This document shows, piece by piece, positions 29,693-37,258 of a stretch of 64,000 bases of DNA. The translations under genes and the position numbers were made by a program. The notes under the pieces are model-generated. The model did no database searches, had not been told where the DNA came from, and saw nothing but the letters and a program-made list of their open reading frames with translations. The DNA is from an uncultured Bacteroidales bacterium (GTDB lineage: Bacteria; Bacteroidota; Bacteroidia; Bacteroidales; UBA3824): assembly GCA_937877455.1 (NCBI GenBank), contig CALFIU010000189.1, positions 1 to 64,000 of the forward strand, in the 5' to 3' direction. Each line of letters begins with the position of its first letter. Position 1 is the stretch's first letter.

Positions 29693-29714
29693 TCACAAGA
29701 AATAACCATATATG
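29686..29714 (+). promoter_or_regulatory. Possible hybrid outward promoter at the IS right junction
   Basis: TTGACA (29686-29691) lies in the element's right end. Exactly 17 bp later, TATATG (29709-29714) lies in the RT gene. The -35 is perfect and the -10 matches four of six. IS21-type elements are known to carry an outward -35 that forms junction promoters. It could drive the truncated RT and the cargo genes. Confidence 0.4.
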
Positions 29715-30724
29715 AACGAGGAAAGCCACGGATTATAACGCCAATCCATATTAAAGACAGGGTTATTCAAAAAGTATTATGCGACTATGCGCTTGTGCCA
29801 ATATTATCTAAAACTTTGATATATGATAATGGAGCAAGTCTTGAAGGAAAAGGTGTTTTATTTTCAAGAAATCGAATGCTTCAACACCTTAGAAATGCGG
29901 TGAAAGAATATGGAACTGATTTTTATGTTCTCTCGTTTGATTTCAAAAGTTTCTTTGACAGCATACCGCATAAAACATGCAGAATGATGCTTAATAGATA
30001 TATCTGCGATCAAGAAATAATTGCTTTGACAATGGATATTATCAAAGCGCCATATCGTGTAAAAATAAATAAAATAAAAGATAAAGAAGAAAAACAAAAA
30101 CAACTTAAACTTCTTGATAATGATGAGTTATGCGGAATTTGTCTTGGCAGTCAGGTATCTCAAATAATGGCTCTTGTTATTGCTAACGACATTGACCACT
30201 ACATCAAAGATATTAAGAAATGTAAATATTATACAAGATATATGGATGATGGAAATATTTTCCTTAAAACTAAAGAGGAATTGAATGATCTTCTTTGCGG
30301 CATGAAAGAGATAGCAGAAAATCTCGGATTACACTTCAACTTGACTAAAACTCATATTACGAAGATTAGTAAAGGATTTACATTTTTAAAGGTACACTAT
30401 TCTGTCACGGACACGGGAAAAATAGTCAAAGTATTAGTACGATCTGGAACTGTAAGAATGAGAAGAAAGTTAAAGAAGTTTGAAAATAAAATTCAAGATG
30501 GGAAAATGACGATTGATAATGTCTATGATTCAATTCAATCATGGGTCGCGCATTCAAAAGTTGCCAATTCTTATACGACAGTTAGAAGTATGTTGAAATT
30601 ATATAATGAAAAGTATAATGGATACAAAATTACAAAGAAATGGGAACATGTTAAAGGAGGAAAGAACAGTGAGTTATTACAAACTGATAAGTGGGCAGAA
30701 TATCGTTGGGGTCGTGTCACTTGA
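29710..30724 (+). pseudogene. DGR reverse transcriptase, catalytic C-terminal fragment
   Basis: Continues the split RT with YERGKPRIITP (fingers motif), VLSFDFKSFFDSI (first catalytic Asp at 29939-29941), the LGSQVSQ motif at 30143-30163 that distinguishes DGR RTs from group II intron and retron RTs, YMDD at 30239-30250, and KTHITKI. Joined to the upstream fragment it makes a 435-residue RT. No ATG lies in frame near the junction. A GTG at 29795 could start a product lacking the fingers motif, so activity is unlikely. The next gene starts inside its 3' end. Confidence 0.9.
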
Positions 30725-31424
30725 CAACTTTAGGCGATATCAGGCTAAACACGGTATAGTTCTGTTCTCAGATATAGACACGGCGCAATACGTGGAATTT
30801 AGGGGAGTCTATTATAGGGATGACTGGCTGAAGGCTACAACAACTGACAGAATCCAATATGAAGATGTCTCTATAATATCTATTGACGAGACAGAATATA
30901 ATGCGCTAATTGAAGCGTTTGAAACAAATGATGAAATTGAAATCGAGCCAACTGAAGAGCCGATTGACAATACAATACCACAAGATGAAAACGAGCAAGT
31001 AACTTTAGAATTTGTTCGCGATGCAAAAATTGCTCAAATGAGCAAAATATGTCATGATACGATAGTAAACGGAATAGACGTTGTTTTGAGTGATGGTGAA
31101 AGCCATCATTTTTCTTTGGAAATCGAAGATCAAATTAAAATACAGGCATTGGCTCTGAAGGCGCAGAATGGAGAAAGTACGCTTTTCTGGCACGAAGATG
31201 ATATGCCGTGTAAATTTTATTCTGCAAATGATATTTTAGCTATATACACAGCGCTTGAGAAAATACAGACTATAGAAACGACATGGTTTAATTCATTAAA
31301 GATGTATATCATGTCTATGGAAACAATCGAACAAATAAGCGCAGTTACATATAGAACAGAAATACCAGAGGAATATCAAAGTGAGGTTTTAAAATATTTA
31401 CTTAGCCAACAGGATGGTGAGTAA
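30669..31424 (+). CDS. DUF4376-like phage tail accessory protein
   Basis: 251 residues from a GTG at 30669, chosen because AAAGGAGG sits immediately upstream; the ATG at 30606 lies inside the RT without such a site. The N-terminal ~90 residues are beta-rich, followed by an acidic linker (IEIEPTEEPID), and the C-terminal ~100 residues have the DUF4376 pattern (FVRDAKIAQMSKICHDTIVNG, then dG...F.lE.eDQIKIQAL...i.a.yTALEKI). Such proteins occur among tail genes of Firmicute phages. It overlaps the RT 3' end by 56 bp. Confidence 0.68.
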   Translation: MSYYKLISGQNIVGVVSLDNFRRYQAKHGIVLFSDIDTAQYVEFRGVYYRDDWLKATTTDRIQYEDVSIISIDETEYNALIEAFETNDEIEIEPTEEPIDNTIPQDENEQVTLEFVRDAKIAQMSKICHDTIVNGIDVVLSDGESHHFSLEIEDQIKIQALALKAQNGESTLFWHEDDMPCKFYSANDILAIYTALEKIQTIETTWFNSLKMYIMSMETIEQISAVTYRTEIPEEYQSEVLKYLLSQQDGE

Positions 31425-31425
31425 C

Positions 31426-31914
31426 ATGAAAAACATGATTTTGAAAAACTTAGTTTTATTCTTATCTGGATTTTGTCTATATATGACGATAGAGTGCCTT
31501 TTTCGTGGGTACTCTTTTCCGTTGATGGGTTGTTGCGGCGGATTATGTGTTGTCATACTTGATAAGATTAACGATTACATTTCGTGGGATGTTGACTTAT
31601 TTTGGCAAGCCTTATGCGGTGCTTTATTAGTGACAATAATGGAACTTGTCATAGGAACTATTGCAAAATATACTGACTTACTTCCTGTTATGTGGGATTA
31701 CTCTTCTCTTCCGTTGAATTTTAACGGAATAGTATGCGTACCATTTTTTATAGCATGGCTATTTTTAAGTGTAGTAGCAATCTTTTTAGCTGATGCAATA
31801 AATTATTACATTTTTGAAGATACTGTTGTTCCGCACTATGTATTATTTGGTGGGTTGTTTGTAATTGTCTTTCATAAAAAGAAATGTGATATAGAGGTGA
31901 GAACAAATGAATAA
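31426..31914 (+). CDS. Multi-span membrane protein, CmpB/putative ABC-transporter type IV-like
   Basis: About 162 residues with four or five hydrophobic segments (LVLFLSGFCLYMTIECLF, LFWQALCGALLVTIMELVIG, FFIAWLFLSVVAIFLADAI, YVLFGGLFVIVF). The YMTIECLFRGYSF...MGCCGG start and the MELVIG...W.YSSLPLNFNG...PFF.AWL middle match the CmpB-like family of Firmicutes, often annotated as a putative ABC transporter permease. Start at 31426 rather than 31414, just after the previous stop. Likely lysogenic cargo; function unknown. Confidence 0.7.
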   Translation: MKNMILKNLVLFLSGFCLYMTIECLFRGYSFPLMGCCGGLCVVILDKINDYISWDVDLFWQALCGALLVTIMELVIGTIAKYTDLLPVMWDYSSLPLNFNGIVCVPFFIAWLFLSVVAIFLADAINYYIFEDTVVPHYVLFGGLFVIVFHKKKCDIEVRTNE

Positions 31915-32200
31915 TGTTATTGTTGAATATAATGATTTTTCAAAAGAAAACTCAAATGTAGAAAAGATTACTTTTGATTTGCTACCAAATGTATCTCTTA
32001 CTTTTTCACAAGGAACAAGTGCGGATACAGACGGAAACGATGAAACAGAGAACACTGATACAGAAACTAATGAAGGTGTGCTTTCAATATCAATGGTTGA
32101 CAAGCAAACTGATGAAACTGAAATAACAGGGGCGATTGACATTGAAACGCTTAATGCATTAATCAGGAGCTTAATTATTTTCAGAGGGCAGATATCATAA
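31907..32200 (+). CDS. Small acidic protein of the cargo cassette
   Basis: A 97-residue soluble protein with an acidic Thr/Asp/Glu-rich centre (DTDGNDETENTDTETNEG) between two beta-like halves. AGAGGTGAG precedes the ATG. It overlaps the gene before it by 8 bp and abuts the next (1-bp overlap). No family recognised. Confidence 0.68.
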   Translation: MNNVIVEYNDFSKENSNVEKITFDLLPNVSLTFSQGTSADTDGNDETENTDTETNEGVLSISMVDKQTDETEITGAIDIETLNALIRSLIIFRGQIS

Positions 32201-32652
32201 TGGCAAAGAAAGATAAGAGATTATTTGCAATCCTTATTATGACACTTGTTATTCTTATGTGTATACTTTTATCTATTGGTTTTAAGAAATCTAATAAAAG
32301 TGGAATTTTATTGGAGAGTAAAGGTCGAGAAAAGGTGCTAAATCAGTCAATTTCGATTTTCGGATTTTCTGAATTACACATGAAATCTGGCGAATTAGAA
32401 CAATCATTCGATTTTCGCAATCCAAAAACAAATAATTGCTATATGAATATAGAATTACTATTATCAGACGGATCGCAACTATTCGAGATAAAGAGAATCG
32501 AACCCGGATATGGGATAAAGGAAGTACAATTAAATAAAGTTTTGGAAAACGGTGATTATTTGAATTGCCTTTTTAACATTAAATGCTTTTCATTGAACGA
32601 TAATGCGCAGCTTAACGGTGCGTCAATGTCTGTCAATCTATATGTGAGGTAG
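32200..32652 (+). CDS. Membrane-anchored extracellular protein
   Basis: A 150-residue protein with an N-terminal anchor (FAILIMTLVILMCILLSIGF) after a basic start (MAKKDKR), so the C-terminal ~120 residues should lie outside the cell. The outer part is beta-rich with FGFSELHMKSGELEQSFDFR and resembles small accessory proteins found next to secreted surface proteins in Firmicutes. It is followed six bases later by a secreted protein gene; the two probably work together. Confidence 0.65.
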   Translation: MAKKDKRLFAILIMTLVILMCILLSIGFKKSNKSGILLESKGREKVLNQSISIFGFSELHMKSGELEQSFDFRNPKTNNCYMNIELLLSDGSQLFEIKRIEPGYGIKEVQLNKVLENGDYLNCLFNIKCFSLNDNAQLNGASMSVNLYVR

Positions 32653-32658
32653 AGATAG

Positions 32659-33108
32659 ATGAAGAAAATATTTTGTACAATCATATCAATTATAATGCTG
32701 ATCGCTAATCCAGTTTACGCATCGGAACAAACGGCGCAAGCAACAATTACCTATACTTGTGATGATAGTTTTTATATTGAAATACCATCGACAATAAATG
32801 TCGGCGAAGAATGTTATATCAATGCCGTAGAAGTAAATATATCTCCAACAAAAAATGTATATGTGGATTTAGGACATCCAGAAGGATACGTCAGGTTATA
32901 TAACGAAGGAAATGAAAACGAATATATAGATACATATTTTCAAGATGGCAGCGGAAATACATTAACCGTTACAAACCTAAACCTTGCAATGTTTTCTTCT
33001 GGTTCTTCTGGTTCAAGCCAATCATTCACAACATATGTAGAAGATACAACTGGAAAAACTGCTGGTCAGTATACTGGCGTTGCTATGTTTTGGATTCATT
33101 GTGATTAA
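32659..33108 (+). CDS. Secreted beta-sandwich surface protein
   Basis: A 149-residue precursor with a clear Sec signal peptide (MKKIFCTIISIIMLIANPVYA, probable cleavage after VYA). The mature part is rich in Thr, Tyr and Val, with YIEIPSTINVG, NLNLAMFSSG and a C-terminal TAGQYTGVAMFWIHCD strand, a pattern like WxL-associated or pilin-like Ig folds. There is no lytic motif. A phage-encoded secreted protein at the end of a late operon next to attP is most easily explained as lysogenic conversion. Confidence 0.68.
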   Translation: MKKIFCTIISIIMLIANPVYASEQTAQATITYTCDDSFYIEIPSTINVGEECYINAVEVNISPTKNVYVDLGHPEGYVRLYNEGNENEYIDTYFQDGSGNTLTVTNLNLAMFSSGSSGSSQSFTTYVEDTTGKTAGQYTGVAMFWIHCD

Positions 33109-33113
33109 AAATA

Positions 33114-33150
33114 AGGGTATAAGATGCTACGTCTTATACCCTAATCTTTT
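33114..33150. terminator. Strong bidirectional terminator
   Basis: A perfect 11-bp stem AGGGTATAAGA (33114-33124) / TCTTATACCCT (33132-33142) with a 7-nt loop. A T-rich run follows on the plus strand and TATTTTT on the minus strand, so it can end the plus-strand cargo operon and leftward readthrough. Confidence 0.88.
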
Positions 33151-33162
33151 CCTTCCTCTTTT

Positions 33163-33197
33163 CTTGAGATACTATACGTGTGTAAATTGAATACTGT
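33163..33197 (+). repeat. 35-bp repeat shared with the integrase promoter (inverted copy)
   Basis: Thirty-two of 35 bases match the reverse complement of 34817-34851, which spans the integrase -10 region. This copy includes TACTAT but no good -35. Probably a binding site for integrase, excisionase or repressor. Confidence 0.7.
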
Positions 33198-33586
33198 TAA
33201 GGTATTTGCGTAAACTTAGCCGAAGGAAATCGGTTTTTATTTTACGCATTTTTATACGCAAATCTTACGCATAACTTGCTGATAATTTGCGATAAAACAC
33301 GATAGTTTATGATACTTTACTCAACAGCGTCAATTGACTTCTCAATGTGCTGAAACCCTTATAAATCAAGGCTATACAGGACTTCTTGATTAAGACTTAG
33401 CCGAGGTACTTAGCGCCCCATCTGAAATGCTACCTTTGTTCCAAAACAGGCTTAAATACTGCATTCCCAAAACGCTCTACGCAACTTTTACGCAACATCA
33501 CGCAGATTTCAAAATCACATTTGCAAGATATTGTTACGCATCGCCTTAATTCTACGCACTTTTAAAATAATGTCAATCTTCAATTT
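33198..33586. other. Candidate phage attachment (attP) region with TACGCA repeats
   Basis: 389 bp without a gene beside the integrase 3' end. TACGCA occurs at 33243, 33255, 33266, 33478, 33489, 33535 and 33553, and inverted (TGCGTA) at 33207: eight copies in ~350 bp, suggesting integrase arm-type sites on both flanks of a core. A possible core lies around 33350-33395, with the inverted repeat AATCAAG (33364-33370) / CTTGATT (33385-33391). The exact crossover cannot be identified without host junctions. Confidence 0.6.
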
Positions 33587-34786
33587 TCAAAGAAACTTGC
33601 CGACTTTCGTGACCTCTTCTTTGGTTTTATCTTCTAATATATGTGTGTAAGAGAGTGTGGTGCTGTAATTCGCATGTCCCATGATACTCTGAACAACAAC
33701 AGGGTCTAACCCTTTTTCAAAACACCTTGTCGCAAATGTGTGTCTAAAACAATGTGGATGAAGATGCCCGAATTCACGAGGTTTTCTTCCTTCACGATAA
33801 GCACGATTGCTTTCTTTCAGGATGATATTTGTCTCAACCTTCTTCAAATCATGCACTATATTATATCTCGTGATAGGTGATCCCATCGTGGTTGTGAAAA
33901 CCAAATCACCAAACTTTTCATCTGAACGCCAACGACTGCCGAGCTTCTGCCTGTATAAATCCTGCTTATTCTTCCATACTTTGAAGAGGTTTTCCGTATC
34001 ATCAAAGAACGGAATAGAACGATACGAATTTGCTGTCTTTGGCGTAGTAAGCTCCATTATCTTTTTGCCATCCAGATAGGCAGTCATCATTGATCGTCTA
34101 ATGTGAATGACTTTCTTTTCAAAATCTATATCATCCCACTGTAAACCAGAAAACTCACCAATCCTCATGCCAGTAACCAGAAGTATTCTATAAGGTTCAT
34201 TATAATAACTGTCATTTACTTCTTCAAGAAAAACATCCTGTTCCCAATGGTTAAGAACTCTCCGCTCTTTCGCCATTTCGTTTCCTTCATGAACAGTAAC
34301 GCCTCTGCATGGATTTACAGAAAGAATTTTGTTCACAATGGCAATGTCGAGACACTCTCTGAGAACACTTAATGCTTCTTTTATACTTCTTGCATTATAA
34401 TGTTCTACTTCATATAATTGAGTGGCAGCATCTTGAATATTCATCTGCGTGACTTCTTCAATCCGCTTATCGCCCAATATCCTTATAAACGTGTTTCTGA
34501 GTTTCCTGTCATATGTTTTTCTGCTGACATCTGATTTCAGCTGCGGTGATTTACATTTTTCAAACCATTCATTGTACCATTCTTTTAGTTTTAAGTTTGG
34601 TCTAATACCCTTTTCATCTCTTAACACTCTTGCCTTTTCCATTTCAAAAGTTTTCTTTAGATTTGGAAGAGACATATCATAGATGTCGATTTTAACGCCG
34701 TTGATTTTCGCCCTTGCTTCATACCTCCCATCCGGGCGCTGACTAAATCCTTTTCCTAATTCTTTTCCTTTTAAGTCTTTTCCCAT
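33587..34786 (-). CDS. int: Tyrosine-family phage integrase
   Basis: A 399-residue site-specific recombinase. An N-terminal arm-binding region (GRYEARAKINGVKIDIYDMS, ~20-40) is followed by a SAM-like core-binding domain (~65-160) and the catalytic domain with Arg208 (TGMRIGEFSG), His345-x-x-Arg348 (HCFRH), His371 (GHANYSTT) and the nucleophile Tyr380 (LSYTHI). All catalytic residues are present. Ribosome binding site AAAGGAG lies before the ATG, and a strong promoter lies at 34839-34867. Adjacent attP-like repeats at its 3' end and a nearby excisionase-like gene support a temperate life cycle. Confidence 0.95.
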   Translation of the reverse strand: MGKDLKGKELGKGFSQRPDGRYEARAKINGVKIDIYDMSLPNLKKTFEMEKARVLRDEKGIRPNLKLKEWYNEWFEKCKSPQLKSDVSRKTYDRKLRNTFIRILGDKRIEEVTQMNIQDAATQLYEVEHYNARSIKEALSVLRECLDIAIVNKILSVNPCRGVTVHEGNEMAKERRVLNHWEQDVFLEEVNDSYYNEPYRILLVTGMRIGEFSGLQWDDIDFEKKVIHIRRSMMTAYLDGKKIMELTTPKTANSYRSIPFFDDTENLFKVWKNKQDLYRQKLGSRWRSDEKFGDLVFTTTMGSPITRYNIVHDLKKVETNIILKESNRAYREGRKPREFGHLHPHCFRHTFATRCFEKGLDPVVVQSIMGHANYSTTLSYTHILEDKTKEEVTKVGKFL

Positions 34787-34816
34787 AATTCATATCTCCT
34801 TTCGGGGAAACAAATT

Positions 34817-34851
34817 ACAGTATTCAACTTACACACATATAGTAACTCAAG
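34817..34851 (-). repeat. 35-bp repeat over the integrase promoter
   Basis: Inverted partner of 33163-33197 (three mismatches). It covers the -10 hexamer and the presumed transcription start of int, so a protein bound here could block int expression. Confidence 0.7.
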
Positions 34852-34867
34852 TACAAATAAATGTCAA
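34839..34867 (-). promoter_or_regulatory. Integrase promoter
   Basis: On the minus strand TTGACA (34867-34862), a 17-bp spacer and TACTAT (34844-34839) form a near-consensus sigma-70 promoter 53 bp upstream of the int start. Confidence 0.75.
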
Positions 34868-34887
34868 TAAAAGATTAAACAAAATAA

Positions 34888-35274
34888 TTATTGATTACCG
34901 TTTATAATATCGTTTAGGCTTGCTATTCTTTCTATTGTTTGATCTGGCGTATGACCATCCCATTCAGGTGCATTTGTTAATTCTGTAACATCAAATAAAT
35001 CCCAACAATCAAGATGATAATGATATGTAGCCTGACCTTTTGGCGTTTGAATTCCGACAATAAACATATCGTCATACATTGGTTCTTTTTCTTCATCATG
35101 ATGTCTCTTTGATTTCCAAGCTACTGCCTTAAACATATTAAAAACCACGGATGATAAAATAGCTCTGTGATGATATAATTCTTCAAATGTATGATTGCCA
35201 TCAGAAAAATTTTTAAAAGAACCTTCCGATACACACTTATTAAATAATGCGAGTTTTTCAAAATAATTATCCAT
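34888..35274 (-). CDS. Small phage protein with C-terminal WDGHTP motif
   Basis: 128 residues with ELYHHRAILSSVVFN, WKSKRHHDEE, FIVGIQTPKGQATYHYHLDCWD and APEWDGHTPDQTIERI. This conserved set of His and Trp residues matches a protein common in phages of Firmicutes (a WDGH-type domain) with no known function. It overlaps the preceding gene's stop by 8 bp. Confidence 0.75.
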   Translation of the reverse strand: MDNYFEKLALFNKCVSEGSFKNFSDGNHTFEELYHHRAILSSVVFNMFKAVAWKSKRHHDEEKEPMYDDMFIVGIQTPKGQATYHYHLDCWDLFDVTELTNAPEWDGHTPDQTIERIASLNDIINGNQ

Positions 35275-35722
35275 CGTTTTCTATTCCTTTGTTATTATTG
35301 AATGTGGCAATTTCTAACATGGCTATCATATTACCAGCTATCGTCCTGATAGTTTCATTTTGCTCCATTCCATTTTTATACGCATATGCACATATCTCAT
35401 GGATGATATGTTTCAAAAATTCAGTGTCAGCCTCAAAATCTTCTGTAGAAATATCTACAGGCGGTTCGTCTATTGTACTCGATATTTTATGTGTATCGTT
35501 ATCAAACAGACAAAGTGTTATATTTCCACCATCTTTTTTATTATAAACATAACCAGCAAAACCATTATTTTTCTGATAGTCCGGCATACTCATAATGTGT
35601 TGAATCACAGCATTCAGCGCGTCATCAGTCATTTCAACTCTGCCAGACAAAGACATCTTTCCATCTTTAAGTATATTCGCATAATAAATATTGCCAAAAC
35701 TTCCACAAACTAATTTCTTCAT
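35267..35722 (-). CDS. Hypothetical phage protein
   Basis: 151 residues; the N-terminal half (VCGSFGNIYYANILKDGK...DDALNAVIQHI) has a beta-beta-alpha pattern like small phage proteins annotated DUF7446. The C-terminal half is acidic and helical. Overlaps the WDGH gene by 8 bp, so the two are co-translated. Family assignment is tentative. Confidence 0.65.
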   Translation of the reverse strand: MKKLVCGSFGNIYYANILKDGKMSLSGRVEMTDDALNAVIQHIMSMPDYQKNNGFAGYVYNKKDGGNITLCLFDNDTHKISSTIDEPPVDISTEDFEADTEFLKHIIHEICAYAYKNGMEQNETIRTIAGNMIAMLEIATFNNNKGIENDG

Positions 35723-35723
35723 T

Positions 35724-35912
35724 TTATATACCTATTTGATATTTTATGCAGCTGTCGAGATAATCATCAAATTTCTTTTTATCTATGTAGTACCTGTTTC
35801 CCATTTTTACCGTGAACACACTGTCTTTTCTTTTTACGATTTCCCTTACTTTCGTTTCTCCCCATCCTGTATATTCACAGATTTCTTTAATTGTTAAAAA
35901 TTTCTTATCCAT
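35724..35912 (-). CDS. Excisionase-like helix-turn-helix DNA-binding protein
   Basis: 62 residues forming a winged helix of the MerR/excisionase type: FLTIKEICEYTGWGETKVREIV (helix-turn-helix), then MGNRYYIDKKKFDDYL (wing and last helix). Such proteins act as recombination directionality factors or small repressors. It lies 1 kb upstream of int in the same orientation, supporting an excisionase role, and may recognise the 35-bp repeats near int and attP. The role is inferred. Confidence 0.75.
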   Translation of the reverse strand: MDKKFLTIKEICEYTGWGETKVREIVKRKDSVFTVKMGNRYYIDKKKFDDYLDSCIKYQIGI

Positions 35913-35919
35913 ATTTCCA

Positions 35920-36210
35920 CTAATAATTCATTAGCTCTCGCGTTGTTATTTCAAGTGCTTGTATACCGCCGCAAGAATCAACTATATACCCAAGGCTAAA
36001 ATGATCGCGGAGCTTTTCTACACATTTTGCAACTCTTTCATGTAAAGTTCCGTAATAAGGATCGTCTTTCATAGAAATAATTTTTGTTTTTGCTACCTCA
36101 TAGATGCAATGGTCAACAGGTCTTTCAATTTTTACATCGCCATTTCTTTCTATTTTTATAAAACAGTCTTTTAAATTCCAATCATCAGGTACATCAAATA
36201 TATACTTCAT
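35920..36210 (-). CDS. Hypothetical protein
   Basis: 96 residues; begins with MKYIFDVPDDWNLKDC and VKIERPVDHCIYEVAKT, followed by a helical half. Overlaps the upstream gene by 4 bp (ATGA). Not recognised. Confidence 0.68.
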   Translation of the reverse strand: MKYIFDVPDDWNLKDCFIKIERNGDVKIERPVDHCIYEVAKTKIISMKDDPYYGTLHERVAKCVEKLRDHFSLGYIVDSCGGIQALEITTRELMNY

Positions 36211-36485
36211 CTTAATTCTATCTCCCCATAATCAAGGGTTGGATCAGAAAATACTTTGTATCCTTTATATTTACCAACCATACCAGTACAGTTATTTCTC
36301 GTGCTTTGCCCTATAAAACGTTCACATTCATTTAGTCTTGGCATACGCGCAAGTGTCTCTGGCGACATCAAGATAACTGGATCATATGATATGTCGGGAT
36401 TATAGAAACTACTATGAAAACTATCTAAACCATTATCAAGTTTTTGTAAATCAAGAGCTTGCGCAATATTAAATTTTTTCATCAT
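36207..36485 (-). CDS. Hypothetical protein
   Basis: 92 residues from the ATG at 36485, just after the stop of the upstream gene; a start at 36521 would overlap that gene by 35 bp. Contains NPDISYDPVILMSPETLARMP and CTGMVGKYKGYKVFSDP, a pattern recalling short phage proteins related to capsid-type sequences. Function unknown. Confidence 0.65.
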   Translation of the reverse strand: MMKKFNIAQALDLQKLDNGLDSFHSSFYNPDISYDPVILMSPETLARMPRLNECERFIGQSTRNNCTGMVGKYKGYKVFSDPTLDYGEIELR

Positions 36486-36486
36486 A

Positions 36487-36792
36487 TCAATATTCGACCT
36501 CGACAAAATTTTTATGACCAATAAGAGGTCTTATCACAGCATTAATTATTTCATCGCCGACTGCCGATTCGACGAATGCTTTATCAATACAAATTCCTCT
36601 TGCCTTTTCATTGGCATCATAAGCAGTAATTCTTGTTCCGTCTTTGAGTTCTATCATAAATGGATGAACACCATTCTTTACAAATCTTAGAATGCACGAA
36701 TGGTCTATTTTGCTGATAAAATCATTAAACCATTGTTCAGCCCATTCCCTATGTTTAAAGAAAACACCTACCATCAGTCCGTTATATTTCAT
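36487..36792 (-). CDS. Hypothetical protein
   Basis: 101 residues if started at 36792 behind ATAGGAAT; a start at 36822 would run into the macro-domain gene. Contains FKHREWAEQWFNDFISKI and FMIELKDGTRITAYDANEKARG, and looks like a small alpha/beta protein. Not recognised. Confidence 0.65.
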   Translation of the reverse strand: MKYNGLMVGVFFKHREWAEQWFNDFISKIDHSCILRFVKNGVHPFMIELKDGTRITAYDANEKARGICIDKAFVESAVGDEIINAVIRPLIGHKNFVEVEY

Positions 36793-36805
36793 TTGTATAT
36801 TCCTA

Positions 36806-37258
36806 TTATAAGTAGCAAACAACTATGTTAATCTGTGTATCTTTGAACACATCTTTAATAAGCGTGCTTACATCTAACCAGTCCAACTTATCAAGTCCGC
36901 ATCCTATTTTTGGCATAGCAACTTTTTTAATATTATATTTTTCACATCCATTTTTCATTTTCTCTAATGCTCTTCTCATAGAATATAAAGTTGGTTTATG
37001 CCAATATCTTGTTTTAGTTATCAAGTCAATTATTCTTTTCTTACCATGTAAAAAAGCATCACCCGGAAGTTTCTCATCATATTCCAAATACCATTTAGAA
37101 CCAAAAGCATATAGCAAATCTTCACGCAAATTAAATCTTCTTTCAAATTCTCTGGCTATTCCAGCGCCAAGTTTGAAGTCGGCGCTAATGCAATGAACCA
37201 GATGATAGCCTTTATCATGGTATTTAAAAAGATCGTCATTTATCTCTAAGTAATTCAT
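36806..37258 (-). CDS. Macro-domain protein (ADP-ribose binding/hydrolysing)
   Basis: 150 residues with the macro-domain signatures HCISADFKLGAGIAREFERRF and AMPKIGCGLDKLDW, the two loops that hold ADP-ribose. Phage macro domains of this ALC1/TARG1-like subgroup remove ADP-ribose from DNA, RNA or proteins or hydrolyse ADP-ribose-1''-phosphate. In a phage this could support tRNA repair (removing ligation by-products) or counter ADP-ribosylating defences. Overlaps the downstream end of its neighbour at 37236-37258. Confidence 0.85.
   Translation of the reverse strand: MNYLEINDDLFKYHDKGYHLVHCISADFKLGAGIAREFERRFNLREDLLYAFGSKWYLEYDEKLPGDAFLHGKKRIIDLITKTRYWHKPTLYSMRRALEKMKNGCEKYNIKKVAMPKIGCGLDKLDWLDVSTLIKDVFKDTQINIVVCYL

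Larger units (their letters stand above)
26788..29704 (+). mobile_element. IS21-family insertion sequence interrupting the DGR RT gene
   Basis: A complete element of about 2.9 kb carrying istA and istB, flanked by ACCAT at 26783-26787 and 29705-29709, a 5-bp target duplication (IS21 elements give 4-8 bp). Both ends hold arrays of an ~18-bp repeat of the type CGGTAAG-N3-TTTTTCC: seven copies reading rightward at 26791-26950 and seven inverted at 29530-29692. Codon use and base composition are clearly more GC-rich than the phage around it, indicating recent arrival from another replicon. The exact outer ends are uncertain by a few bases because the tips are not perfect inverted repeats. Confidence 0.9.

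Noticed and set aside
29712..29760. ATG at 29712 as the start of a new gene at the IS junction
   Set aside because: It is out of frame with the RT and meets a stop after a few codons.
29795..30724. A complete short reverse transcriptase starting at a GTG
   Set aside because: The frame continues upstream to YERGKPR at the IS junction and joins the 26495 fragment; the GTG is internal.
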